A stretch of 27,677 bases of DNA from Fusobacterium sp. GTDB lineage: Bacteria > Fusobacteriota > Fusobacteriia > Fusobacteriales > Fusobacteriaceae. How positions within the stretch are numbered: position 1 is the stretch's first letter; each line of letters opens with the position of its first letter. Location: positions 1-27,677 of the forward strand of contig DXSD01000016.1 in assembly GCA_019410665.1 (NCBI GenBank), given 5' to 3'. The translations under genes and the position numbers were made by a program. A model generated the notes under the pieces. That model searched no databases. It saw only the letters and a program-made list of their open reading frames with translations, and had not been told where the DNA came from. Shown here in pieces: positions 1 to 7,303 of this stretch.

Positions 1-49
1 GCTCAATTATTTTGAAACGCTTTATCTCTAAATCTTCTTTCTTTTTCAT
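1..49 (-). CDS. 5' end of a leftward protein gene, cut by the window edge
   Basis: The minus strand reads ATG at 49-47 and stays open to the window edge, giving 16 lysine- and glutamate-rich residues (MKKKEDLEIKRFKIIE). A purine-rich AAGAGGT lies about 7 nt upstream of the ATG on the minus strand, and a good minus-strand promoter sits at 88-116. The start therefore looks genuine, but 16 residues are too few to name a family. Its divergent position next to the PTS gene would suit a regulator, but nothing in the visible residues shows this. Confidence 0.45.
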   Translation of the reverse strand, partial: MKKKEDLEIKRFKIIE

Positions 50-87
50 TTAAAAAACCTCTTAACTCTTGTAATTCTTATAATAAA

Positions 88-116
88 ATAATACAATATT
101 TTTAAAAAAAAATCAA
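88..116 (-). promoter_or_regulatory. Promoter of the leftward partial gene
   Basis: On the minus strand TTGATT (116-111) is followed after 17 bp by TATTAT (93-88). The expected start near 81 leaves a leader of about 30 nt before the ATG at 49. The region is A/T-rich, so chance matches are likely. The spacing and the position upstream of an SD and ATG raise the likelihood. Confidence 0.5.
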
Positions 117-155
117 TTATAAATAAAAAAGGCTCAAAAAAATTGAAAAAAATAA

Positions 156-184
156 TTGACTTTTTTAAAACTTTGATATATATT
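156..184 (+). promoter_or_regulatory. Promoter of the PTS glucose transporter gene
   Basis: TTGACT (156-161), 17 bp spacer, TATATT (179-184). Transcription would start near 191 and give a leader of about 30 nt carrying GGAGGA before the ATG at 223. This leader is too short for a long antiterminator structure of the GlcT/LicT kind, so control, if any, would act at the promoter. Confidence 0.65.
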
Positions 185-222
185 AAGAGTATCAGAAAAA
201 GAAATATTTACGGAGGAGAAAT

Positions 223-1710
223 ATGAAAATATTTGCAGAGGTTCAAAAAATTGGAAAAGCTTTGATGACTCCAGTTGCTATTCTTCCAGCAGCAGGATTG
301 TTTTTAGCTTTTGGAAACAAGTTACATTTTACACTAATGGAGCAAGCAGGACAGATAATTTTTAGCAATCTACCATTACTATTTGCTATAGGAGCAGCTA
401 TAGGATTAGTAGGTGGAGATGGAATAGCGGCTCTAGCAGCTGTTGTAGCTATTTTAATAATGAATACTACTATGGGAATAATGACTGATGCAGCAGTAGG
501 AGTTGCTAGTGGAGATCTATCTTATGCTATGGTATTAGGAATACCTACTCTTCAAACAGGAGTATTTGGAGGATTAATAGCAGGTATAATAGCAGCTATC
601 TGTTACAAAAAATTCTATAAAACAGAGTTACCAGCTTTCTTAGGGTTCTTTGCTGGAAAGAGATTAGTTCCAATAATGACAGCTATTTTAGCTTTCTTAG
701 TTGGATTGGCTATGCCAACTATTTGGCAACCAGTACAGATTGGGTTGGCAAAATTATCATTCTTAGCTAACGAAGTTAATACAAATGTTTCAACTTTTAT
801 ATTTGGAATTATAGAGAGAGCTTTAATCCCATTTGGATTACATCATATATTCTATGCACCATTCTGGTATCAATTTGGAGAGTATACAACTCAAGCTGGA
901 CAAGTTGTTCAAGGAGACCAAGCTATATGGTTTGCAATGTTAAAAGATGGAGTACACTCATTCTCATCTGCTACATATCAAGGAGCTGGAAAATTCTTAA
1001 CAGGTAAGTTTGTATTTATGATGTTTGGATTACCAGCAGCAGCTTTAGCTATGTATCAAGAAGCTAGACCAGAGAATAAGAAATTAGTTGGAGGAATTTT
1101 ATTCTCAGCAGCTTTAACAGCTTTCTTAACAGGAATAACTGAGCCATTAGAGTTCTCATTCCTATTCGTAGCTCCTGTATTATATGGAATTCACTGTTTA
1201 TTTGCAGGACTTTCATTTATGTTAATGAACCTATTCCAAGTAAGAATTGGAATGACTTTCTCAGGAGGGTTAATTGACTATATAGTATTTGGAGTGTTAC
1301 CAGGAACAAGTGGATTCCAAACAAGATGGTATATGGTAATTATAGTTGGACTTTGTTTCTCAGTAATCTACTATTTTGGATTTAGATTTGCTATAAGAAA
1401 ATTTGATTTAAAAACACCTGGTAGAGATGCAGGAGCATCATCTTCTGAAGAGACTCAAGCTGTAGATGGAGATGCTTTAGCAGTGGGAGTGTTAGAAGCT
1501 TTAGGTGGAAAAGAAAATCTATTATCACTAGATTCTTGTATTACAAGATTAAGAGTAGAAGTAAAGGATACTTCATTAGTAAAAGATGGAGAGTTGAAAA
1601 AATTAGGTGCTTCTGGAGTACTAAAAGTTGGAGCTCATGGAGTTCAAGCTATATTTGGTTCAAAAGCACAATTTATCTGCAATGATTTAAAGAAAATGAC
1701 TGGAATTTAA
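223..1710 (+). CDS. ptsG: PTS glucose-type transporter subunit EIICB
   Basis: This inner-membrane permease takes up a hexose, probably glucose, and phosphorylates it in transit. The EIIC membrane domain (about residues 1-390) comes first. It carries the family signatures FFAGKR, PFGLHH and GITEPLEFSF (the last near residue 300), and closes with the conserved LKTPGRD hinge. A short Ser/Glu linker leads to an EIIB domain (about 415-495) with the phosphorylated cysteine in DSCITRLRVEV (Cys439) and the GVQAIFG loop. Domain order and length (495 residues) match Escherichia coli PtsG. There is no EIIA domain, so phosphate must come from a separate EIIA-Glc-type protein outside the window. The related N-acetylglucosamine permease cannot be fully excluded, but the motifs are closer to PtsG. 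The start is supported by GGAGGAG a few bases upstream. The gene is monocistronic and ends at a hairpin at 1751-1787. Confidence 0.88.
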   Translation: MKIFAEVQKIGKALMTPVAILPAAGLFLAFGNKLHFTLMEQAGQIIFSNLPLLFAIGAAIGLVGGDGIAALAAVVAILIMNTTMGIMTDAAVGVASGDLSYAMVLGIPTLQTGVFGGLIAGIIAAICYKKFYKTELPAFLGFFAGKRLVPIMTAILAFLVGLAMPTIWQPVQIGLAKLSFLANEVNTNVSTFIFGIIERALIPFGLHHIFYAPFWYQFGEYTTQAGQVVQGDQAIWFAMLKDGVHSFSSATYQGAGKFLTGKFVFMMFGLPAAALAMYQEARPENKKLVGGILFSAALTAFLTGITEPLEFSFLFVAPVLYGIHCLFAGLSFMLMNLFQVRIGMTFSGGLIDYIVFGVLPGTSGFQTRWYMVIIVGLCFSVIYYFGFRFAIRKFDLKTPGRDAGASSSEETQAVDGDALAVGVLEALGGKENLLSLDSCITRLRVEVKDTSLVKDGELKKLGASGVLKVGAHGVQAIFGSKAQFICNDLKKMTGI

Positions 1711-1750
1711 TATAGATAAGTTGAGTCATATGGGTAAATAATGGGATGAA

Positions 1751-1787
1751 AAAAGCTGTTGTAAGATTTTAAATTACAACAGCTTTT
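1751..1787. terminator. Bidirectional terminator between ptsG and the fic gene
   Basis: A 14-bp perfect inverted repeat (1751-1764 with 1774-1787) encloses a 9-nt loop. The stem carries A4 at its left end and T4 at its right end, so it can terminate transcription from both converging genes. Its core (CTGTTG.AA, TTAAATT, CAACAG) closely matches the hairpin at 6096-6126. Confidence 0.8.
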
Positions 1788-1794
1788 GTTAATT

Positions 1795-2514
1795 TTATTT
1801 TGTATATTCTAAATAATCTTCTAAACTTTTTATAATACAATCATAGAAAAAATCATATGCTAAACTATAATCTCCATAGTAACTTTTATCCAATACTTGA
1901 TAATATTCTAGTCTATCAGTAGTAAGTATAGTTATTGGAGGATATCCTAATTTTAATAACTCAAGGTTAGTTAGAAGTCTTGAAGTTCTACCATTTCCAT
2001 CAATAAATGGATGTATATTAATAAATTTACAAGTAAACTCTATTATTCTGTTAATAGTTATCTTATCTGAATGGTACCATTTAAGAAGTTCATATATCTG
2101 CTCAGGAACTAGAAAATTAGGAGTAACTGGGTGTGTAGCACCACCAATTTCAACATTAGTCGTTCTGTATCTTCCAGCATTGAGTCTATCAATCCCATCT
2201 AAGATTATAGAGTGAATAGATTTTAAATCATACTCTGAAAGAGGAGAGTTTTTTAAACTTTCTATAAAATCCAAAGCTTCAGCATGATTTTTTACTTCTA
2301 GGTGTTCTTTTAAAGTTTTTTTAGCCACAGTGATACCTGTTTCTATAATAACTCTTGTTTCCATCTCTGTAAGAGTATTGCCTTCGATAGCATTGGAGTT
2401 ATAGGTATTTTTAATTACATAATTTTCTCTAATCCTTTTTATTTCACTTTGAGAAAGTGGGCGTCTACTATCTAGCTCTTTTTTCAAAGTGTAAATTTTA
2501 TTTAACTTGTCCAT
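1795..2514 (-). CDS. Fic-domain protein, probably an autoinhibited AMP transferase
   Basis: Fic enzymes usually transfer AMP from ATP to a target protein. The catalytic motif is complete: H168-P-F-I-D-G-N-G-R-T-S-R179, matching HxFx(D/E)GNGRxxR. An N-terminal inhibitory motif of the (S/T)xxxE(G/N) type is also visible as S40-N-A-I-E44-G45. This makes it a class II Fic protein in which the inhibitory helix is in the same chain, so no separate antitoxin gene is expected and none is seen next to it. The protein is 239 residues with no signal peptide or membrane segment, so it is cytoplasmic. The start is fixed by a consensus AAAGGAGG about 7 nt upstream. The gene stands alone on the minus strand between housekeeping genes, like the ATPase gene at 6111-7280, which suggests accessory status. 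The target is not predictable. Confidence 0.88.
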   Translation of the reverse strand: MDKLNKIYTLKKELDSRRPLSQSEIKRIRENYVIKNTYNSNAIEGNTLTEMETRVIIETGITVAKKTLKEHLEVKNHAEALDFIESLKNSPLSEYDLKSIHSIILDGIDRLNAGRYRTTNVEIGGATHPVTPNFLVPEQIYELLKWYHSDKITINRIIEFTCKFINIHPFIDGNGRTSRLLTNLELLKLGYPPITILTTDRLEYYQVLDKSYYGDYSLAYDFFYDCIIKSLEDYLEYTK

Positions 2515-2533
2515 TTTCCATCCTCCTTTATTT

Positions 2534-2562
2534 ATGATATAAAATTTCTTCTAAAAAATCAA
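2534..2562 (-). promoter_or_regulatory. Possible promoter of the fic gene
   Basis: On the minus strand TTGATT (2562-2557), 17 bp, TATCAT (2539-2534). The predicted start near 2527 falls at the edge of the Shine-Dalgarno (2529-2522), leaving an extremely short leader. The alternative is read-through past the hairpin at 2583-2617 from the stronger upstream promoter. Confidence 0.4.
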
Positions 2563-2574
2563 GATAAAATCTCC

Positions 2575-2661
2575 AAAAAACGATAAAGAAGCCCCTTCGG
2601 CCTCAGGACTTCTTTATACGTAGAAATTAAAATGTAATTTAAGGAAATGTCTTATGACAAT
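2575..2661 (-). ncRNA. Candidate small RNA upstream of the fic gene
   Basis: A complete minus-strand transcription unit is visible without an ORF. A near-perfect extended promoter (2665-2692) would start RNA near 2658-2661. The RNA begins with a small hairpin (TGTC, loop ATAA, GACA). An unstructured stretch containing TTTCCTT follows. It ends in a strong terminator: a 13-bp stem including U.G pairs (2583-2595 with 2605-2617), loop GAGGCCGAA, then U6 at 2580-2575. Total length is about 86 nt. The C/U-rich single-stranded stretch could pair with purine-rich ribosome sites, as trans-acting sRNAs do. The alternative is an attenuated leader of the fic gene, whose start codon lies 61 nt downstream. 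I do not recognise a known family. Confidence 0.55.
2583..2617 (-). terminator. Intrinsic terminator of the candidate small RNA
   Basis: ATAAAGAAG (2583-2591) pairs with CTTCTTTAT (2609-2617). Four more inner pairs, two of them U.G, bring the stem to 13 bp with a 9-nt loop. On the minus strand it is followed by CG and then six T (2580-2575). The plus strand has no T run after the hairpin, so it works leftward. Confidence 0.75.
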
Positions 2662-2664
2662 TTT

Positions 2665-2692
2665 ATTATATCATATTATTTGTTATTGTCAA
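2665..2692 (-). promoter_or_regulatory. Strong leftward promoter of the candidate small RNA
   Basis: Minus strand: consensus TTGACA (2692-2687), 16 bp spacer, consensus TATAAT (2670-2665), preceded by TGA to make an extended -10. Both hexamers are perfect, making this one of the two strongest-looking promoters in the window. It precedes no ORF before the terminator. Confidence 0.75.
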
Positions 2693-2753
2693 TAAATATT
2701 TTGTAATTCGAAATAAAATTTTAGTTAGTCTTTGAAATAACTAAAGAAAAAGG

Positions 2754-2782
2754 TTGAAATAAGAGAGATTTTCTAGTAAAAT
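2754..2782 (+). promoter_or_regulatory. Promoter of the dacB-type gene
   Basis: TTGAAA (2754-2759), 17 bp spacer, TAAAAT (2777-2782). The predicted start near 2789 leaves a leader of about 30 nt before the ATG at 2821. It diverges from the small-RNA promoter at 2665-2692. Confidence 0.6.
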
Positions 2783-2820
2783 TTATAGGCATAGACTAAA
2801 AAAGAGTATTGGAGAAGAAA

Positions 2821-4437
2821 ATGAAGAAGATAAAATTATTACTATTAGCTTTGTTACTTTTAACTAGTTGTACTAGTACAGAGATAGTAAAAAAAAGTGA
2901 TTCTAATGAGAAAAATTATATTACTGAGAATGTAGTTGAAGATAAGTTGATTACCCCTGGAGAGATAATTGGGAGTTTAGAAAAAGAGATAAAAAAAGAG
3001 GAAAAAGAAGAGATTTTAGTAGAGGAAAAAATAGTAGAGGAGAAACCTTTTAAAAAACCTCAAGAGCTAGAAGAAAAGAGTCCCAATGAGAAAGAGGTTC
3101 TAAAATTAAAAGAGAGAGGGAAGTATGCAGTAGAGAACTTTGTAAATTTAGAGATGCTAAGAAATAGTAATATAGGCATAAGTATAGTGGATTTACAAAG
3201 TGGAGAGAAGATAGCTAGCTATAATGAAAATAAGAGTATAGTTCCAGCTTCTATTATGAAAGTTATAACATCTGGAGCAGCTTTGGAAGAGTTAGGAAGT
3301 GAAACAAAGTTAAAAACAAAACTTTTATATGATGGAAAGATAGATGAGAAGGGGAAACTTTTAGGAAATATCTATATTATAGGGGGAGGAGATCCAACTT
3401 TAGGATCAGATGGAATAAAAAGAGAGCAGACAGCATTTATGGAAGAGTGGCTGGTTAAAATTCAGAAGGCTGGAATAAAGAGAGTTGGAGGAGATATTAT
3501 TGTAGTGGATAATCTCTTTGGATATGTAGGAGTAGAGGAGAAATGGCTTTGGGAAGATTTTGGAACTAATTATGGACAGGGAACTTATGGAATAAGTGTC
3601 TTTGATAATTTATATACTTTATATTTAAATTCAGATGAAAAAAATGTAAAAATAGTTAAAACAGTTCCTCAAATTTATGGTTTAAAATTTGAAAATAGAT
3701 TAAAAATCTCTCCTAGAGGAAGAAGAGATTTTTCAGTAAGAGGACTACCTTTTGAAAATAAAAGAGTTTTAAATGGAGAGGTTCCAAAAAATTCAAAAAT
3801 AGTTACTAAAAGTGATATACCAAATCCTGGACTATTTTTAGGTCAGTATTTAAAATCTAAGCTGAAAGAAAAGGGAATAGGAGTAGAGGGAGGAGTTAAA
3901 ACCTCTAGAACAACAGGTAAAAGACCTAAAAATCCTAAGACTTTAGCTGTAACTGAATCAGTAACTATTAAAGAGATGGTAAAGGTTCTACTTACTAGAA
4001 GTGATAATCACTACACTGAGCATCTGTATCAGCTTTTAAAATTAAAAGATGTAGATGTAGAAGAGTTTTGGAAAGATAAAGGGATAGATGTAGATGCATT
4101 AGTTATGTGTGATGGTAGCGGACTATCTCGTGGAGATAGTGTTTCAGCTGAGATTTTAACAGAGGTTCTAGTATATATGTACCACAATTATCCAGAGTTT
4201 ATAGAGTTATTGCCTAGAGGTGGTTACCAAGGGACTGTTTCAGATTTTCTAGAGCCAGAGGTTTTTGATGGAGATGTAAGAGTAAAAAGTGGAAGTATGA
4301 GTGGGATTCAATCATATACTGGATACGTAGAAAAAGATGGAAAAACTTTAGCTTTTACTGTAATAGTAAACCATTGGAATGGAAATAGAAATAGATTAAA
4401 AGATGGAATGGAAAAGTTGATAAAAGATCTATTTTAA
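2821..4437 (+). CDS. dacB: D-alanyl-D-alanine carboxypeptidase/endopeptidase, PBP4 (S13) type, lipoprotein
   Basis: Family S13 penicillin-binding proteins trim or cleave peptidoglycan cross-links in the periplasm. All three active-site motifs are present: S144-I-M-K147, S394-D-N396 and K489-S-G491, together with the family motif DGSGLSR (431-437). I place the start at ATG 2821. GGAG at 2811-2814 is the ribosome site 6 nt upstream and overlaps the in-frame TTG at 2809, which would otherwise extend the protein by four residues. The N-terminus is a lipoprotein signal with a poly-Leu core and lipobox LTSC (Cys17), so the protein is probably lipid-anchored rather than soluble like the E. coli enzyme. 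A Lys/Glu-rich tether of about 80 residues separates the lipid site from the enzyme domain. Length is 538 residues. It is transcribed alone, upstream of clcA, with no hairpin between them. Confidence 0.87.
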   Translation: MKKIKLLLLALLLLTSCTSTEIVKKSDSNEKNYITENVVEDKLITPGEIIGSLEKEIKKEEKEEILVEEKIVEEKPFKKPQELEEKSPNEKEVLKLKERGKYAVENFVNLEMLRNSNIGISIVDLQSGEKIASYNENKSIVPASIMKVITSGAALEELGSETKLKTKLLYDGKIDEKGKLLGNIYIIGGGDPTLGSDGIKREQTAFMEEWLVKIQKAGIKRVGGDIIVVDNLFGYVGVEEKWLWEDFGTNYGQGTYGISVFDNLYTLYLNSDEKNVKIVKTVPQIYGLKFENRLKISPRGRRDFSVRGLPFENKRVLNGEVPKNSKIVTKSDIPNPGLFLGQYLKSKLKEKGIGVEGGVKTSRTTGKRPKNPKTLAVTESVTIKEMVKVLLTRSDNHYTEHLYQLLKLKDVDVEEFWKDKGIDVDALVMCDGSGLSRGDSVSAEILTEVLVYMYHNYPEFIELLPRGGYQGTVSDFLEPEVFDGDVRVKSGSMSGIQSYTGYVEKDGKTLAFTVIVNHWNGNRNRLKDGMEKLIKDLF

Positions 4438-4444
4438 AAACTAA

Positions 4445-4473
4445 TTGATTAACAATGAAAAAAGTATTAAAAT
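4445..4473 (+). promoter_or_regulatory. Promoter of the ClC antiporter gene
   Basis: TTGATT (4445-4450), 17 bp spacer, TAAAAT (4468-4473), with a start near 4480 and a leader of about 29 nt carrying GGTGGAGGGTG before the ATG at 4509. I see no terminator after the upstream dacB-type gene, so some read-through is also likely. Confidence 0.55.
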
Positions 4474-4508
4474 ATAGGGGTTAAGAATAAAATGGTGGAG
4501 GGTGTCCA

Positions 4509-6080
4509 ATGAGAACAGAAACAGCAGCAGATAATTTGAAACTTCTACAAAAAGGAAGTGGAAGATTATACTTGCTATGTATAGTTGTGGGTACTTTAAC
4601 TGGATTTATAGTATCTTTGTATAGATGGGCTTTAAATTATGCTAATCATTTTAGAGAGATACTAATAGAAAATTCTCTAGTAAAGGGATCGCAATTTATC
4701 TTTATTGTATGGATAGCTTTTATTTTAATAGGACTATTGGTGGACTATATATCTAAGAGATATCCTAAAATTTCAGGAAGTGGAATTCCACAAGTAAAGG
4801 GAATTTTACTAAGACAACTTGATTATGTAAAATGGTTTCAAGAGTTAATAGCTAAATTTATAGCTGGGCTTATGAGTATAGGAGCTGGACTCTCTTTAGG
4901 AAGAGAGGGACCATCTGTTCAATTGGGATCATATATAGGATTTGGAGTGACTAAACTATTTAATAGAGATAGTATTGAGAAAAAGTACCTAGTCACAAGT
5001 GGAGCAAGTGCAGGACTTGCTGGAGCTTTTGGGGCACCTCTTTCTGGAGTTATCTTTGCTTTAGAGGAGCTACATAAATATATATCAGCTAAGCTTTTAA
5101 TCTGTACTTTTTTAGCTAGTATAGCTTCAGATTTTGTAGGAAGACGGATCTTTGGAATGGATACCTCTTTTAATTTAATAGCTAGTTATCCTAAAAATAT
5201 GAATCCCTATTACCAATTCCTTCTTTATATTATATTGGGAGTTATAATAGCTTTCTTTGGAAAGATATTTACTATGACATTGATAGGGGTACAAGATAGA
5301 TTTAAAGGGTTAAAAATTTCTAGATGGTTGAAGATAGCCTTTGTAATGTCTACATCACTACTATGTTGTTACTTTTTACCAGAGGTTACTGGAGGAGGGC
5401 ATGAATTAGTTGAAGAGATGGCAGGGGGAAATCGTACTATTCAACTGCTAGTTATAATATTTTTAATGAAACTTCTTTTTACTGCTCTATGTTATGCTAC
5501 AGGATTTGCAGGGGGAATATTTTTACCAATGTTAGTTCTTGGAGCTATAATAGGAAAGATATATGGACTTACTTTGATAAAATATTTTGATATAGGAATG
5601 GGATTTGTACCTCACTTTATGGTTTTGGGAATGGCTGGTTATTTTGTTGCTGTTGTAAGAGCACCAATTACAGGGGCTGTTTTGATTTTAGAGATGACTG
5701 GAAACTTTGATCATCTCCTAGCATTGGTTACTGTTTCTGTAGTAGCTTACTATGTGACAGAGTTATTAGGATTAGAGCCTATATATGAGATACTATTTAG
5801 AAGAATGGCTAAGGATAAACCAAAAGAAGAGGAGATTTGTAAAAAGAAAACTATTATAACTGTTCCAGTAATAGCTGAATCTGAATTAGATGGAAAGAGA
5901 ATATGTGAGATTAATTGGGAATCTGATGTTCTAGTTGTTGCTATAGCTAGAAATGAGCATGAGATTATTCCAAAGGGAAATACAAGGATAGAGAGTGGTG
6001 ATCTTTTGACACTGCTTCTTCCAGAGAGTAAAGTATATAAAATGAAAGAACTGCTTTATAAACAGGGGGGAGCTGTTTAG
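4509..6080 (+). CDS. clcA: ClC-family chloride/proton antiporter with C-terminal RCK_C-like domain
   Basis: This polytopic inner-membrane protein exchanges chloride for protons, probably for acid resistance or ion balance. The ClC signatures appear in order: GSGIP (90-94), GREGP (131-135) with the gating glutamate E133, an internal acidic pair E186-E187 at the place of the proton glutamate, and GIFLP (336-340). Keeping both glutamates argues for an antiporter rather than a channel, and GREGP is not the fluoride-type variant. A soluble tail (about 445-520) has the beta-rich shape of a TrkA_C/RCK_C domain (for example SDVLVVAIARN and GDLLTLLLPE), so it may sense a small ligand. Such fusions are known in bacterial ClCs. 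The 523-residue length fits ClC core plus tail. The gene faces the ATPase gene across a shared hairpin at 6096-6126. Confidence 0.9.
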   Translation: MRTETAADNLKLLQKGSGRLYLLCIVVGTLTGFIVSLYRWALNYANHFREILIENSLVKGSQFIFIVWIAFILIGLLVDYISKRYPKISGSGIPQVKGILLRQLDYVKWFQELIAKFIAGLMSIGAGLSLGREGPSVQLGSYIGFGVTKLFNRDSIEKKYLVTSGASAGLAGAFGAPLSGVIFALEELHKYISAKLLICTFLASIASDFVGRRIFGMDTSFNLIASYPKNMNPYYQFLLYIILGVIIAFFGKIFTMTLIGVQDRFKGLKISRWLKIAFVMSTSLLCCYFLPEVTGGGHELVEEMAGGNRTIQLLVIIFLMKLLFTALCYATGFAGGIFLPMLVLGAIIGKIYGLTLIKYFDIGMGFVPHFMVLGMAGYFVAVVRAPITGAVLILEMTGNFDHLLALVTVSVVAYYVTELLGLEPIYEILFRRMAKDKPKEEEICKKKTIITVPVIAESELDGKRICEINWESDVLVVAIARNEHEIIPKGNTRIESGDLLTLLLPESKVYKMKELLYKQGGAV

Positions 6081-6095
6081 AAGTTTAAAGTAAGA

Positions 6096-6135
6096 GACTG
6101 TTGCAAATTCTTAAATTGCAACAGTCCCGTTTTTT
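6096..6135 (+). terminator. Terminator of clcA, overlapping the 3' end of the facing ATPase gene
   Basis: An 11-bp perfect stem (6096-6106 with 6116-6126) with a 9-nt loop is followed by CCG and T6 (6130-6135). The facing gene's stop codon (6113-6111) lies in the loop, and the right arm encodes its last residues T-V-A-I. The T run is only on the plus side, so it mainly ends clcA transcription. The sequence is related to the hairpin at 1751-1787. Confidence 0.8.
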
Positions 6136-7280
6136 AATCTATCTAAAAATTTATCAAACAGTGGTACAGAAAAATCTATTTCACCAAATTTATTTGAGTG
6201 TATGATCCCCTTGTTAATAAGGTTTGCTCTTATAGGTGATATAGAGCTTACTTTTTTCTTCATTATTTTAGCAACATTAGATATAGTACATGGTAACTCA
6301 CCACATTGGTTCATGGAAAATAGAAATTCTAACTCTCTATCTGTACACTTAGATATTCTAGTTTTAAAAAAACCTATATCTAATGCTTCATAAAAAATAT
6401 CTATATTATTTTTAATATCATTTAATGTTATTTTCTCTTTACTCTTTATATTATCCAGTAAAATCTTACATAATTCTTGTACAAAATAAGGGTATCCCTC
6501 TGTTAGTCTATATATCTCTTCTAAAGCTTTTTCCTCAAATGTTATATTTAGGTTTTCTATTGGTTTCAATATAGCTTCTTTTGTTTCTTCATAACTTAGG
6601 GAGGTAATCTCACTAAATGAGAACATTCTTTCTGCATATGTTTTAGATACTGTTAACATACTTAAAATCTTATTTAGACCAGCACCAAAAATAGTGATTG
6701 GCAATCTTAATTGATTAATCCTATGTAATGCTGTAATCAATGCTTCTAGCTCCTCTTTTTTTGCATATTGAATCTCATCAATGAAAAATATAATTGCCTT
6801 ACTAGATTCCTTAGCTACCATTCCTAAAGTTATAAATAATTTCGTAATATTATTTGATAAAACTACGTTTTTAAAATCTTTGTTTGTATTTATTGTTAAA
6901 GAATTATCACCATCAGTATAAGTTACTGAGAGATTCTCGATAGCTTCTTTTAGTTTATTTAACATAGATTTAATTTTTTCTATATTTGATAACTCTTTTA
7001 AAAATATATTTGACTCATTTATAAGCTCTAATATTAAATCTGTCTTCTCTTTCACTTCTATGTGACAGTATAATATATCTGATAAAAAAGCATACTCCTC
7101 TATCTTATTTAACAATACAGTTTTTCCTACACCTCTAAGCCCATAATAAATTACAGGTCTTTGTGGATAACCATGTATAAGATGAAAAATATTATTTTCT
7201 GCTTCTTTTATAACTTTTTCTCTTCCTGATAAGTAACCAGGCATAACTCCTGCTCCAGGTGTATAAGGATTCAATCTCAT
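6111..7280 (-). CDS. P-loop ATPase of the AAA/archaeal-type ATP-binding family
   Basis: This is a cytoplasmic ATPase of unknown role. Counting from an upstream GTG (7289), it has Walker A G-L-R-G-V-G-K-T (50-57), Walker B IIFFIDE (166-172) and a sensor-1-like ITIFGAGLN (199-206). A conserved ERMFSF follows (220-225), and a C-terminal region (about 300-390) has winged-helix character. I prefer ATG at 7280 as start: AAAGGAG (7295-7289) then sits 8 nt upstream, whereas it would abut the GTG. The protein is then 389 residues. The layout resembles Orc1/Cdc6- and STAND-like NTPases that bacteria often annotate only as ATP-binding protein. Some of these belong to mobile or defence loci, but no partner gene is adjacent here. 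It has its own strong promoter and stands alone, like the Fic gene, which suggests a gained accessory gene. Confidence 0.75.
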   Translation of the reverse strand: MRLNPYTPGAGVMPGYLSGREKVIKEAENNIFHLIHGYPQRPVIYYGLRGVGKTVLLNKIEEYAFLSDILYCHIEVKEKTDLILELINESNIFLKELSNIEKIKSMLNKLKEAIENLSVTYTDGDNSLTINTNKDFKNVVLSNNITKLFITLGMVAKESSKAIIFFIDEIQYAKKEELEALITALHRINQLRLPITIFGAGLNKILSMLTVSKTYAERMFSFSEITSLSYEETKEAILKPIENLNITFEEKALEEIYRLTEGYPYFVQELCKILLDNIKSKEKITLNDIKNNIDIFYEALDIGFFKTRISKCTDRELEFLFSMNQCGELPCTISNVAKIMKKKVSSISPIRANLINKGIIHSNKFGEIDFSVPLFDKFLDRLKNGTVAI

Positions 7281-7303
7281 AGTAATCACTCCTTTCTTAA
7301 ATA

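Noticed and set aside
2809..2820. TTG at 2809 as the start of the dacB-type gene
   Set aside because: GGAG at 2811-2814 is the ribosome site for ATG 2821 and would be inside the coding region if TTG were used. The ATG also begins the lipoprotein signal properly.
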